From Prorocentrum cordatum (Eukaryota > Sar > Dinophyceae > Prorocentrales > Prorocentraceae), in NCBI GenBank assembly GCA_963575745.1, contig CAUYUJ010000869.1, forward strand, positions 405,053 to 469,052: a stretch of 64,000 nucleotides of DNA, given 5' to 3'. Below the pieces are notes generated by a model. The model did not search any database, was not told the origin of the DNA, and saw nothing but the letters and a program-made list of their open reading frames with translations. Positions 29,053 through 63,286 of the stretch are shown one piece after another. Each line of letters starts with the position of its first letter. The first letter of the stretch is position 1. Position numbers and translations under genes: made by a program.

Positions 29053-30071
29053 GGCGATGCTGACCGATGTGCAATTCGCCTTTCAGAAAGCCAGCGCCCG
29101 GCCAGGATGCTGCCAATCTGCACGGCGCATTGGAGCGCGGCCTGGCGCGCGCCGGGGGAGAGCCGGTGCAGCTGCTCGACCAGGCGCCCGGCCTTCTGGC
29201 ACCTCCACATCGAGTTGGGGGCTGCCCAGTTGCCGCGATGCTGAATCTCGAGCATCGCGCGGCGGCCGAGGGCGCAGTCCAGGCTGGCCCCCGCGCGCCG
29301 AAGGCCGTCGAGGGTCGGCGGGCCCAGCGGGCCCAGCCCCAGCTCGAGGCCGGCTCGGCGGTGCTCTCGCGCCCAGCTCGGGTAGTCGAAGCCGAACAGC
29401 TTGCGCTCCGATCCCTCGCCGGGCCCGCGCAGCCGGGCCAGCACGGGGGCCGGGAACTGGTGCTCCTCGAGGTCGAGCATTCGCGAGTCGTCCCAGCGGT
29501 TTGTCTTGGACGGCCGTCCGAGCTCCATGGGATGCAACGCGAGGGCCCACCTCCGCTGGAACGCTCGACCGTCCACCAGGGGCGGCACCAGCTGGCAGGT
29601 CCTCAGGTTCAGGAGTTCGCTGGGGCGCAAGTAGAAGACCACGCACATGACTATCGCCACCGCCATCCCCCACTGGCCCTTGCGCACAAAGAAATCCGCC
29701 CGCAGACCAACCACCTCCCACGGAGCGGGCAGGCGCGACTGGCTCGGCGCTCGCAGGCACCAGCCCCGGAGGGCCTGACGTACGCGCGCAAGCCTCGCAC
29801 CTCGCTGGCGGCTGACCTCCGGGCTCAGGTAGCACACGGCACAGACCAAGCGGCCCTCTAAACTCGAGTGGACCCCCTCGAAGTACATGCAATCGAAGTA
29901 GTCCAACATCGCTGTCTCGAGGTCGTCCTCCGACTCGATCGGCAACTTCTGCGTCGAGGCCCACTCCTCGAAGAACACCCAGCTCACCTGGCACAGCTTG
30001 CGCGTGCGTGGCCTGACACTCTCCAGCTGCAGAAAGCTCATGCGGCCGAAGGCCGCGGGTGCCGCATCCAC
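28998..30071 (-). CDS. Tyrosine recombinase, element B (catalytic Tyr replaced by Cys)
   Basis: 357 codons. An N-terminal helical core-binding region (KLCQVSWVFFEEWAS, LDYFDCMYFEGV) is followed by a catalytic domain with VVFYLRPSELLNLRTCQL (first conserved Arg), LRRAGASLD (second Arg; the preceding His is not seen) and HRGNWAAPNSMWRCQKAGRL, where the last position expected to be the nucleophilic tyrosine is TGC, cysteine. The frame is open throughout. In an active element this enzyme would integrate the cDNA circle. The Tyr-to-Cys change suggests inactivity; fragment D has the same replacement. Confidence 0.7.
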   Translation of the reverse strand: MDAAPAAFGRMSFLQLESVRPRTRKLCQVSWVFFEEWASTQKLPIESEDDLETAMLDYFDCMYFEGVHSSLEGRLVCAVCYLSPEVSRQRGARLARVRQALRGWCLRAPSQSRLPAPWEVVGLRADFFVRKGQWGMAVAIVMCVVFYLRPSELLNLRTCQLVPPLVDGRAFQRRWALALHPMELGRPSKTNRWDDSRMLDLEEHQFPAPVLARLRGPGEGSERKLFGFDYPSWAREHRRAGLELGLGPLGPPTLDGLRRAGASLDCALGRRAMLEIQHRGNWAAPNSMWRCQKAGRLVEQLHRLSPGARQAALQCAVQIGSILAGRWLSERRIAHRSASPCRFSLAVGTSLKRGVNR

Positions 30072-30299
30072 CGCTCAGCGCCTTCGGGCCGGCCCCCGCC
30101 CGAGCTGCCGCCGCTTTGGCCCTGCTGCGGGCATCTCCGAGCGCCCGGGAGAGGCAGGGGCGGCACCCCGGGTCCTCGCCTGGACGCTCCGCGTCGACGC
30201 GCGCGCCCGCGAGCGCGTCGCTGCGCGCCGCGGCCGCGCGCCACTGGCCGAGGGCGGCGGCGTCCAGGTCAGGAAGGGCAGCTCGCGGCCGCCATCCGC

Positions 30300-32095
30300 C
30301 CTGCCCACCAGCGAGCCCGCGCCTCGAGGGAGCATCCGCCGATTTGGGCTCGCTGGGAATCCAGCGCACAGCGGCGATGCAGCCCGACACCAGCAGCGAC
30401 GACGCCCATGTCCGCACCGCCCTCAGCACCCCGGGGGCCGAGCTCCGGCCCTTCGATAGAGCCAAGGTGGCGGACATGGAGTCTCACAAGAAGAGGAGCC
30501 TCCGACCCCACCATCGTGCGTTGCGAAGTTGATGCCGAAGTCCCCAGAGCGTCGCCCGGGTCTCAAGCACGGGCATACCTTCAGAGCGCTTCCAAGGACG
30601 TGAACACACCACAGACCACTTGACCAGCGGCACGCGATCGCCCTCCTCGACCCCCCAGTCCGCCTTGCCGCCCACGGCGGCGCCCGGCTCAGCGTCTCCG
30701 TCACGATCCCCAGGAGCACGGCGGCCGACCAGGGCCTCCTCGATGAGCTCAGCAGCCTGCTGGCGGGCCCTCCAGGCCCTCCCCGAAAACGCCGCCTGCC
30801 CGAGTACTTCATGGCCTCTACGATGTCGCCCTGGCTCCCCTTCTGAGACGGTGACCCCGCAAACCCACTCCGACGCGTCACTCGACACCACCACGGGGCA
30901 GACGGGGGCCGACAGGTCTCTCCAGCAGAAGCACACGAGGCGCGAGGCCCTACGGAGCCCCTGGCGAACCACATCCCAAAGAGGTACCCGCTCATGTCGA
31001 CGTCTAGCGATAAACGCGTACACCGCGCTGAAGCAGCACAACAACTCCCGACGCATCAAGAAGGCGCGCGCACAGTGCCCCACGAGGACCTCAAGATCCT
31101 CCCCAGAGAGCCTAGGGCGACTGAGAGCATATTGAAGGGCCAAGCGGATCCTCCAGACACGCCTCTCCTCAGCACACACCACTGGCCGCTCACTCGAGAA
31201 AAACCACCCTAAGGCCCCCCCATCTTGGTCCTGCTTCGACGGGATGAGCCCGCAACCCAGCGAGGCGCAGCTCTTCGGCCGCGCTCTCGGCCGCGGCCCG
31301 GGCGTTTCGGGGGGCCCAGGAGAGGGCCACAAAGTTGTCAACATACTCGGAGTGGGCGAGGGGGGGGAAGCGGGGGAGGCTGACGGCAATCCTGGATCCT
31401 GGAATATATCCCAAGACATGGGGCCCGGGAACTGATGTCCTCGAGCACCCTCTGGCACCAATTCAACGCGCGGGCCCATCCCATCGCCAGAACAAATACG
31501 CGGATACACGAGAGTGCTAGGTGAGACCTGAGACCCTTCAACGGTAACTGACACGCCGACTCTACCTGCACGGACTGGCGCGAGACCAAAGTATGGGCGA
31601 AGCTCCCCAGGCATAGCAAGCTGATAGAAAGCATCCTGCATGTCAGTCTGACCAAGCTCCACAGCGAGGTCAGCCGCAGCAAAGAGGCGCGCGAACGAGT
31701 CTCCAGAGGCCACGTCGGGTCTTCGGAGGATCTCTAAACCAGCAATTCGAACGGCGGGCGTCAATGATGAGGCGCTGCTTCCCGCTCTTTTCAAAGACAC
31801 TAAAAAGCCCGCAAGTCTCGACCACGTCGAGAGATTACTCAATCATTCCTTTACTTGACAGAAGGGCCAAGAGCCGCTCGTACTCTCGAAGCCGGTGCAA
31901 AAGCGGGTAAGAGTAAGGGCGGCGCGGGACTCCCTCGAGAACCAGAAGCCCATCTGCCTGATCCTTTGGCAAGAGAAAGTCTTTCACAAAAATTCTGACC
32001 TCAGAGCGGCCATCGCGCAGCAGCTGGCCCAGGTCGACAGGCGTGCCGGCCCCGCCCAGGCTGAGCAAGCGCATGTCCATCGGCGCCACAGCCAC
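30300..32095 (-). pseudogene. Broken reverse transcriptase and RNase H, element B
   Basis: Pieces in several minus frames rebuild the order of element A. They are KDFLLPKDQADGLLVLEG with a TAA near 31850, then FSVFEKSGKQRLIIDARRSN (fingers), QTDMQDAFYQLAMPGELRP (motif A), VLAMGWARALNWCQRVL (motif B), EYVDNFVALSW (motif C, near 31370), VVVSSDASEWVCGVTV (RNase H start) and AAVRWIPSEPKSADAPS near 30350. At least one stop and several frame changes separate them. Confidence 0.7.
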
Positions 32096-32400
32096 GCGAG
32101 CACCCTCGTAGCTGTGGTTGGCCCGGAGCTCATCGAAGGCCCCCTGGCAGGTGAGGTCGGCGGGCGACGGGCCACCGTTCGACGCTGGCCCTCACGTGCG
32201 CCATGCCGGAGTCGTGCACACACGGCCGAAAGCGGGAGGAGGCGCTGCTCACAGTGACTTTGCACCGATATCCTCCAATCTCATTCAAAGAGCGGGCCAC
32301 GTCAGCACGCCACTGGTCGGCGTGAGATCGGGCCTCGACGCGGCGCCTGACCTTCCGGCTGACGTCGCGCTTCCCAGGCTCCACGGGGCTGAGGAAACCC

Positions 32401-32830
32401 TCAGCATGAAGAGGTGGCGCATCGCGCTGACCAAAAACCGCACCAGACTGCTGAAGTCGCTGGCGCTCCCCCTGCGGCTGACGGGCGTGCAGGTCGGGGT
32501 CCCCATGCCGCCCTCTCGGTGGCCTTGCCATTTTTTCGCGAGAGGCGAGCCTCCTCCCGCGCCTTACGCATCTGCTTCGCCACGCTGGCGTCCTTTTCGA
32601 TATGCTTGGAGACCCACGCCACCAGCTCAGGACAAATCATCACCTCGCCTCCGAGCCTGTGGGAGCCCGTGAAGTAGGCGGCCTCCTCGCGCGACAGCCC
32701 AGCACTCTGCTCCTTGCCGCCGGCCGCCTTGCCCTTCTTCTCGTAATGGTACTCGATGAGCTGGCATCTCCGCAGGATGACCTCTATGCCTACCAGGTTG
32801 GGGAGGTCGATCTGGTCGTACTCCCCGAAG
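32401..32830 (-). pseudogene. Gag-like fragment of element B
   Basis: An open minus frame without a start codon contains YDQIDLPNLVGIEVILRR, TGSHRLGGEVMICPELVAW and a basic KQMRKAREEARLSRKNGK segment, aligning with the middle of element A's gag-like protein. It is cut off at its 5' end by the CTTGGG repeat. Confidence 0.6.
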
Positions 32831-33345
32831 GGACCCTCTTGGGCCGTCTTGGCGGGATTGGGCCGTCTTGGGGCCCTCTCTGGGAGCCCTCCTGGGTCCC
32901 CTTGGGGACCTCATCTTGGGAACCTTTTGGGGCCTTCAGGGGCCTCTCTTGCGCCGTTTTCGGGCTCCCTTGGGCCGTCTTGACGCCCACTTGGGCCGTC
33001 TTGCGGGCCTCTAGGGCCGTGTTGGGGCGGTCTTGAGGGCCTCCTGGATGGACCGTTTTGGACGCTGCGAAGACCAAAGAAGCGAATATGCAAAAAGTGC
33101 ACGTTTTCCCTGAGGGAATGGGACGATGTTTGCCTCTCGGGGGTTCCCTTGGGGCGTCTAAGGGGCCTCTTGGGCTGCCTTGAAGCCGCCATTGGGGGCC
33201 CTCTTAGAGCGCTCTTGGGCCGTCGTCGGGCCCTCTTGGATCTCTCCGACGCCGTCTTTGGGGCTGTCTTGGGCCGTCTTGGGGCCTCTGAGGCGCTCTT
33301 GGGGCCGACTTGGGCCGTCTTGGGCCGAAAATTGCCGAAACCTGG
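32831..33345. repeat. CTTGGGCCGTC-type tandem repeat, two blocks
   Basis: Imperfect units on CCCTCTTGGGCCGTCTTGG at 32835-33065 and 33140-33345, of the same family as at 2.3 kb. The interruption near 33065-33140 is unique sequence. Open frames here are repeat products. Confidence 0.85.
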
Positions 33346-33530
33346 GACGATTGGATCTGACGCCAGGGCTGCCTACCCCGCACCCACCCTTGCTATTTCT
33401 CCCGACTAACAAACGGATTGCGACGCTACGCGCGCTTTCCGTCATCCTGCAGGTGCGTAGTGGTGAGGAGCTGCTGGCCGGCCGCATTCCTCCTACCTAC
33501 TACTTTCCACCTCCCCTCCTCCTCATCCTC
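33346..33530. other. Unique spacer, nothing recognised
   Basis: Short non-repetitive sequence between the CTTGGG repeat and the ATC microsatellite, without coding support. Confidence 0.4.
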
Positions 33531-35270
<1,740 letters not shown>

Positions 35271-35299
35271 TCATCCCCATCATGATCAACTTGGGCGCG

Positions 35300-35600
35300 C
35301 CGCTGGATGTACCCAAGGGGGGGGGTCCTCCCCTTTCCCCGATCCGTCATCGGGGAACCCCCCCCTCCCCCTCTTTCCCGATCCGTCCTCGGGGACCCCC
35401 CCCCCCCCTCCCCCCTTTCCCGGTCCGTCGTCGGGGAGAACCCCCCCCCGCTTTTCAAAAGGGGGGTGGGTCCGACCCCCCCCCCCCCTTTCCTGCCCCC
35501 CTTTGGCCGCCAAATTCAAGCCCCCCCACCCCCCTTCCTCCCTCCGTTTCGCCACGGCGCCCCCGGTCTCCGGAACCCGACCCCTACTACCACCAACACT
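35300..35600. repeat. Poly(C)-rich degenerate repeat
   Basis: Repeats of CGGGGA/CCGATCCGTCGTCGGGG with long C runs (up to about 14). A similar G/C-run block occurs at 40790-40970. Confidence 0.85.
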
Positions 35601-35639
35601 AATGCTCACTCACCCTTACCCTAACCCATAACCCGAACT

Positions 35640-36908
35640 CCAAACCCGAACCCCAGCCCTAAACAGTGCTCACTACTCATTACGCACTACTCACTACCCA
35701 CAATACTCGCTACTCACTACTCACTTCTCACTCACTACTCCCTACCCCCTACTCGCTACTCACTACCCACTACAAACTACGCACTAACCACTACCATTAC
35801 TCAATACTCACCACTCACTCAACACAACTCACTACCCACTAATCACTAATCACAAAGCACCACTTACTGCCGACTAACCACTACCAACTACTCACTACTC
35901 ACACGTCGCTACTCAGTACTCACTGCCCATAACTCCCTATTCATTATCCAATACTCGCTACTCGCAACTCCCGACTCCCTACACAATTCTCGCTACTCAC
36001 TACTCGCTACTCTCTCCGCCCTACTCGCTACCCAATACGCATTATTCACTACCCACTACTCACTACTCACTACGCTCCCACTACTCACTACTTACTACGT
36101 CCTACTGCCTACTTACTATTCCCAACTCACTACTCACCACTCACTACCCAGTACTCAATACTCATTACTCACTAAACACTACTCACTGCGCACTACTCAC
36201 TACACACTAAGCACTACTCACTACCCACTAACCACTATCCAGTACTTACTACGGACTACTCACAGCTCACTACTCACTACGCACTGCCCACAGCAATCTA
36301 CCCACTATCCGCTACTCGCTACCCAATATGAAATGTTCACTACCCACTACGCACTACTCGCTACTCACTACTCACTACTCCCCCCTCCCTACTCACTAGC
36401 CACTAGTCGCAAGTCGCCACGCATTACTCACTACTCAATACTCACCACCCAGGACCAACTACCTCACTACTCAAAAATGTATACTCGCTACACCCTACTC
36501 AATACCCACTTTTCGTTTGTCACTACTCGCTTCTCACTACTCACTACTCTCGCTACTCCCTACTCGCTACGCACTACTCCCTACTCACTGCCCACTACTG
36601 ACTCCTGACTACTCCCTCCTCACTACTCACTACTCACAACGCCCTACTCGCTACTCACTACTCACTACTCGCTACTCCTTGCTCGCTACTCCCTACTCGC
36701 TTCTCGCTTCTCGCTACTCACCTTTCGCTACTCACTACTCTCGATCTACTCACTGCGCACTACTCACTACTCACTACTCACTGCTCAATCCACGCTACTC
36801 GCTACTGTGTACTCCCTCATGCCTACTCCCTGCTTACTACTCACTATACACTACTCACTACACACTACTCACTCCTCACTACTCACATTGCCTTACTCAC
36901 TACTTCCT
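35640..36908. repeat. Degenerate CTACTCACTA satellite, left block
   Basis: About 1.27 kb of ACTCACTACTC-type units. Plus frames read as THYSLLTTHYSLL repeats. The array is split by the LINE at 36909-40545 and resumes at 40546. Confidence 0.95.
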
Positions 36909-39900
36909 CTTTTTTTTCCTGCGTGAAGACCGCCCGATCCGCTCCCCCTCGAGGGGGCTATTCCCAGCGCAACTCCACCGACCAGTGACGACTGCAAGGC
37001 ACTGAAAGCAAAAATCCTGCAATGGCCCCGGGCTCGGGGGAGGAGCAGACAAGCCGGCCAGTATTAGGCTGCGCGCCAGACATACCCCAGTCCAGCTCGA
37101 CTAAAGCAGCCGCAACGGAGGGGAAGGCGAGGGGAAGGAGGAGGAGGAAGAGAAAGAAGGGGAAGGAGGAGGAAATATCGGAAACTCGCGAGGCTGAGCG
37201 ACGCGACCTCGCATACGTCTGGCACCGCACTCTTGGCGGGCATGGCGAAAGCCAGAGAACAACTAGTAGAATGAGCAAGCATCGATACAAACGGCAACCT
37301 GGAGAGGGGAGGGAGCGGGGAGGCAGATCTGCAAAGTCGAACACTCAGGCCCCAGCACGTGCCAAGCGCCATCCAGCCGGCGTGGACGAAATGGCCGGGA
37401 GTTCAAACGAGGAGGAAGCCTCCGCACAGCGCATCTCCTAATGTGAGCCTGAGAGATGCGGACGCTGCCGAAAGAGAAGGAGGGAGGAGAGCGCAGCTGA
37501 GGAGGGGGGCGCCGACAAAGTGGCTGAAGATTTGTTCAGACACTTTGTTTCGGAGGCAGCGAGCGGGGAGGCCCCGCATGGGCGGCGAAGGCGGCCCAAG
37601 ACAGCCCGCAAAGATCAGGAGTTCAGGTTTTTCAGCTGCAAAATAAATAAATCGCACCCCGTGCGACTACCATGCAACACAGCGGCAGCAATGCAGCTTT
37701 AAGATTTGTTGCTTCTACCTCGCCTCCCCCAGGCAGGCACTTGCGTTAAAATGCCCGGTGGCTCCTGCAGGGGCTAAGGAGGGATGCTTTTACACATTCG
37801 ACTGTCCCCACTCCGGCCGGCGCGAGCGGCGGCGGCGGCGGCGGCGACAACCGAGGGCCAATGCTGAACCATCGACGGCCGGCTTGTACAGACAGAGTGA
37901 TAATGTCACGGAGTCGGCGCGTCCCGGAGGGACACACGACGTCACGCGCGCACGCCTAGAGGGAGGAAGGAGGCGAGGGGGGGAGGAAAGAAGGACGAGG
38001 GAGGAAGGGGGAGAGGAAAAACGGCAGAAACGCTCAGTTGCGCCCCCGTGAGGGCGGCGCCGGGCAAGCCGCAGAAGGCCGCCCAGCTGCGCGCGGCCCC
38101 TCGCGCCCACTTTCAAAAACGAAACTAGCGCGTCAGGGGCGTTGCGCCGCAGGAGCGATCCAGTCCGCACCGCGGCTTGCGCCCTGTACGCCGCGTACAC
38201 TGCGAGGGCGCGAAGGAGGGCGCACTGCTCCGCGCTTCTCTCGACCCCCGCCACGCCCTGCGAAGGCAGCAAATTGAGAAAGCACCCTAGCTTGCTGCCC
38301 CTGCCAAGGGGTCTCCAACCCCGCGTGCTTTCGACAGAACGCGCGGTAGACTTTGCACTGGGCGCAATGCTCTATACAATCAGCTCCGCCGCCGCAGTGG
38401 AGGGCACAAGGCGCGCCCCCTTGGAAGCGCCGCGCCGTGCACCACCCGTTCATGGCAGTGCGGAGGAAGGCCGCGGCAACGCGAGGCGTGCCGCGGGCGC
38501 TGAGCAGCCGCCCCACGTTCACCAGCTGCGCGGGGCGGTCCCGGGGCTGGGATCGCAGCGGCCACCGGTCCAGCCTCCTGCGAGCATGCGCCATTGCGGC
38601 GCCAGGAGCAGGCCGCAGGAGCTGCGTCGCCTGCCGCTGCCAAGTCCTCTTCGTCTGGAGGTCGTCGGGGTCGACGCCGAGCAGGACTGGGGGGCGCCCC
38701 GCCGCCCGCTCGGCCGCCGCGACCTCGTCCGCCGCCGCTGTGAGCCGGCATAGGGAAGAGCTTCGGATCCACGCCACCGTGGCCAAGCTGACGTCGTTTG
38801 CATCGTGCAATTTCTCCAGGGGCCGCCGGGCCCGCGCCCGAGCGCGAAGGCCACCGCCCTGGCGGTTCTCGAACACGAACACCCGGGCAGCCGCCGCCGA
38901 GGCGCTGGCGGCGAGCGAGGCGAACTCGGCCGTCAGGCCGTATTCCGTGAGGGCCTGGAGGACATTCGACGGCATCCAGTCCGCGGGCCCAGGCACCAGT
39001 CGCTGGAGGGCTCTCTCTTCCTGGGTGCGCGCCTCCGCGGGCACCCATTCCAGCTGCGCGACGAAAAGGAGCACGCTCAAGGCGTAGCAGCGGCATGCGT
39101 CCATGGTGACCCTGAGCCCCGCCCCGAGAGAGCGCCAGAGCTCCACGCGCTCCGAGAATTTCCTCAGGGGCGCCTCCCACGAGAGAGCCGCGCGCCCAGG
39201 GCCCACCGTGAAGCCGAGGTACCGAGCCTGCCGCGCCAAGCCAAGCTGCCCCCAGGCTGGCGCCCGCGCCGCGATGGCCACGCGAAGCTGCACCAGGTCC
39301 TGCGCGCCCAAGGGCACCGCCACCGTCTTCTCGATGTTCAATTTCAAGCCTGAGCAGCGCGCAAACTCGTCGAAGATGCTCGCCAGAATCGCGACCGACT
39401 GCAGACCGTCGTAGAGGAAGATGGCTGTATCGTCCGCATAAGCCCGGACAAGGGCATGACAGTGGCGGCCGATGCGTATCAGCAGGAGGTCCGAACACGC
39501 CGCCAGCAAGAGGGGGGACAGAGGGCAGCCCTGTCGTACCCCTCGCGTCGCCGTGAAGCCCGCGTACCGCGCCCCTCCGAGTGCGATCCTGCAGACGTTG
39601 TCGGTGTAGAGCGCGCGGAGGTAACGGAGCAGCCAGTCTGGCCACCCCGCATGCTCGAAGAGCTGCATCATGAACCCGTGCTCCACCGAGGGGAACGCGG
39701 CTTCGAAGTCCATGAAGCATGCGAGGGGCTCCTGCGGCGAGAGGGCGCCCTCGCACATGGCTTCCTCGAAATCCACCACGTTCGCCAACATCGACCGCCC
39801 CTTCAGAAACCCGCGCTGGTCCCGCGAAATTCTCGGCGCCAGTGCTGGTTCCAGCATAAGGCGCACCGCGCTCGCGGTGATCCTGTTGTCGGTGTTAGCG

Positions 39901-40545
39901 ACGTTCAAAGGCCGCGTGCCAGCTGGGCGGAAGACTGCAACGCCCTCCTCCGTGTGCCGCGCCGCCTTCTTGGGGAGCAGGAAGAGCAAGCTCTCGTTGA
40001 ACTTCATCCCCAAGGCCTCCATCTCGCTCGCGGCGTCCACCGCCGTGAGCCCTTGGAACGCCCCGTACAAGAGGTCGACTGCGGTGTCGCCGAAGGATCG
40101 CCATATTGAAAAAGGAATCCCATCCGGCCCAGGCGAAGTGTTGCCCGTGATCCGGAGGGCTCGGCGTATGTGTCGTCGCGTCAGGCGGAGGTCGTCAGGC
40201 AGCGCGAGAAAACCGCACCCTGGCGATCTGGCCCGCTGGTCCTCCTCCAGCCATTCCTGCAGCCGCTGGGAGTCGTGCCCCTTGCGCTGGAAGACTCGCT
40301 GCCAGTGGCTCCGGAGCTCCCCCGCCATGTCGTCAGCGTTAGTCAGCACGTTGCCCCTGTCGTCGGCGACGGCCCCGATGCCCACCGTGCGGCCCGGAGC
40401 GAGCCGATGAAGCAGCCGAGCTCCGCGCTTGCGGGTGCGGAGCGCGCGGTCGAGGGAGGACTCGTCCAGCCTGGTCTTCTCCTCCTCGCTGACCGTGGCC
40501 GTCGCAAGCTCGTCCAAAGCATGGTCCCTCGTCCAAAGCATGGTC
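36909..40545 (-). mobile_element. 5'-truncated LINE (non-LTR retrotransposon) inserted in a satellite
   Basis: The element reads on the minus strand. Its 3' end is a run of eight A (T at 36910-36917) and the 13-bp sequence CTCACTACTTCCT flanks it at 36896-36908 and 40546-40558, a target-site duplication. The 5' end is truncated inside the coding region: the open frame starts with a few codons from the satellite and continues straight into RT sequence. A 19-bp stretch (CTCGTCCAAAGCATGGTCC) is duplicated at the 5' end (about 40508-40545). The 3' part from about 38040 to 36918 has no supported coding and is taken as 3' UTR. Confidence 0.85.
38040..40543 (-). pseudogene. LINE reverse transcriptase, 5' truncated, one frame change near the end
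   Basis: The frame shows SPGPDGIPFSIWRSFG, RPLNVANTDNRITASA, ACFMDFEAAFPSVEHGFM (motif A), GVRQGCPLSPLLLAA (motif B) and AYADDTAIFL (motif C), then a thumb region and a C-terminal Cys/His segment (HCGGGADCIEHCAQCKVYR) like the zinc-binding end of LINE RTs. Near 38300 the reading should shift one frame to KLGCFLNLLPSQGV and ALAVYAAYRAQAAV, so the C-terminus is broken. The upstream endonuclease is missing. Confidence 0.8.
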
Positions 40546-40755
40546 CTCACTACTTCCTTCTCGCTACTCACTACCCACTACTCACTACTCACAAATCTCT
40601 ACGCACTACTCACTACTACCACTACCCATTACCAACTACTCACTACTCACTACTCACTACTCACTACTCACGATTCACTGCGCACTACTCACTATCAAAT
40701 ACCCACTACTCACCAATCGCTACTCAAGATACTCTACTCTCTACTCACTACCCGA
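40546..40755. repeat. CTACTCACTA satellite, right block
   Basis: Continuation of the left block on the other side of the LINE. Confidence 0.9.
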
Positions 40756-40789
40756 GAGGCCCCGTCCCCAGCCCCCTGATCGGCGCAAA

Positions 40790-41470
40790 AGGGGGAAGGG
40801 GGGGGGGGGGTCGACCCCCCCCCCCTTTCCAGCGCCAAGGGGGGGAGAGGGCCCCCCTCCTTCAAAAGGGGGGGGGTCGGACCCCCCCCCCCCTAAGGGG
40901 GGAAGTGGGGGGGGTCGAAAATCTCACCCCCCCTTTGAAGGGGGGAATGGGGGAGGGGTGCGAGCACACCCCCACTTTTGTGCATTCAGGGACATTCACT
41001 GGCGCGCTTTCCTGATCAACATCATCAGCATCATCTGAGCGTTCATCGTCATCATCACCATCTTCACATCCAGTATCATCACCAAAATCAACATCATTAC
41101 CACAACCACCACCATCATCAGCACCATCACCATCACCATCACCATCACTAGCACCATCACCATCACCATCACCATGATCAGCATCACCACCATCACCACC
41201 ATCAACATCACACACTGGTTGTCATTATTAACGCCATCATCATCGCTGCCATCGTCCTCAACACTGACCTCATCGCCATCACCATCACCATCACCATCAA
41301 CATTTCCATCCTACGTCCTACCGCCTCCTACCTCCTCCTACCTCCTCCTACCTCCTCCTACCTCCTCCTACCTCCTCCTCCTCCTCATCCTTTTCGTCCT
41401 CCTCCTCCTCCTCCTCGTCCTCCTCCTCCTCCTCCTCCCCCTCCTCCCCCTCCTCATCCTCCTCATCATT
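40790..41470. repeat. G/C-run block, then ATC/ACC and CTCCTC microsatellites
   Basis: G and C runs at 40795-40970, ATC/ACC-type repeats at 41030-41310, CTACCTCCTC units at 41325-41380, CTC to about 41470. No coding support. Confidence 0.9.
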
Positions 41471-41590
41471 CTCCCCCCTGCTCCTAGCTTCGACTCCGAC
41501 TCCGACAACCACGGCGGCGACCACGGCGACGCTGACGCTGACCGCAGCGACAACAGGCGGGCGGCGGGCGGCGGGCGGTGGCCCAGCGAC

Positions 41591-63286
<21,696 letters not shown>

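Larger units (their letters stand above)
27878..32830 (-). mobile_element. Decayed tyrosine-recombinase (DIRS/Ngaro-like) retroelement B
   Basis: Minus-strand order is a gag-like fragment (about 32830-32401), broken RT-RNase H (32095-30300), tyrosine recombinase (30071-28998), methyltransferase-like (29052-28426), then direct repeats 28285-28164 and 27976-27878 separated by 187 bp, ending at a TA tract. Domain order, YVDN RT motif, paired 3' direct repeats and TA junction all match element A. The gag frame is open at its 5' end and runs straight into a CTTGGG repeat at about 32830. RT stops and frame changes show the copy is dead. Confidence 0.7.

Noticed and set aside
35640-36908. Protein-like THYSLL repeats
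   Set aside because: They come from the CTACTCACTA satellite and lack start context, domain or constant frame.
36930-37450. Lys/Glu-rich plus-strand frame
   Set aside because: It lies in the 3' untranslated part of the LINE on the opposite strand and is low complexity.
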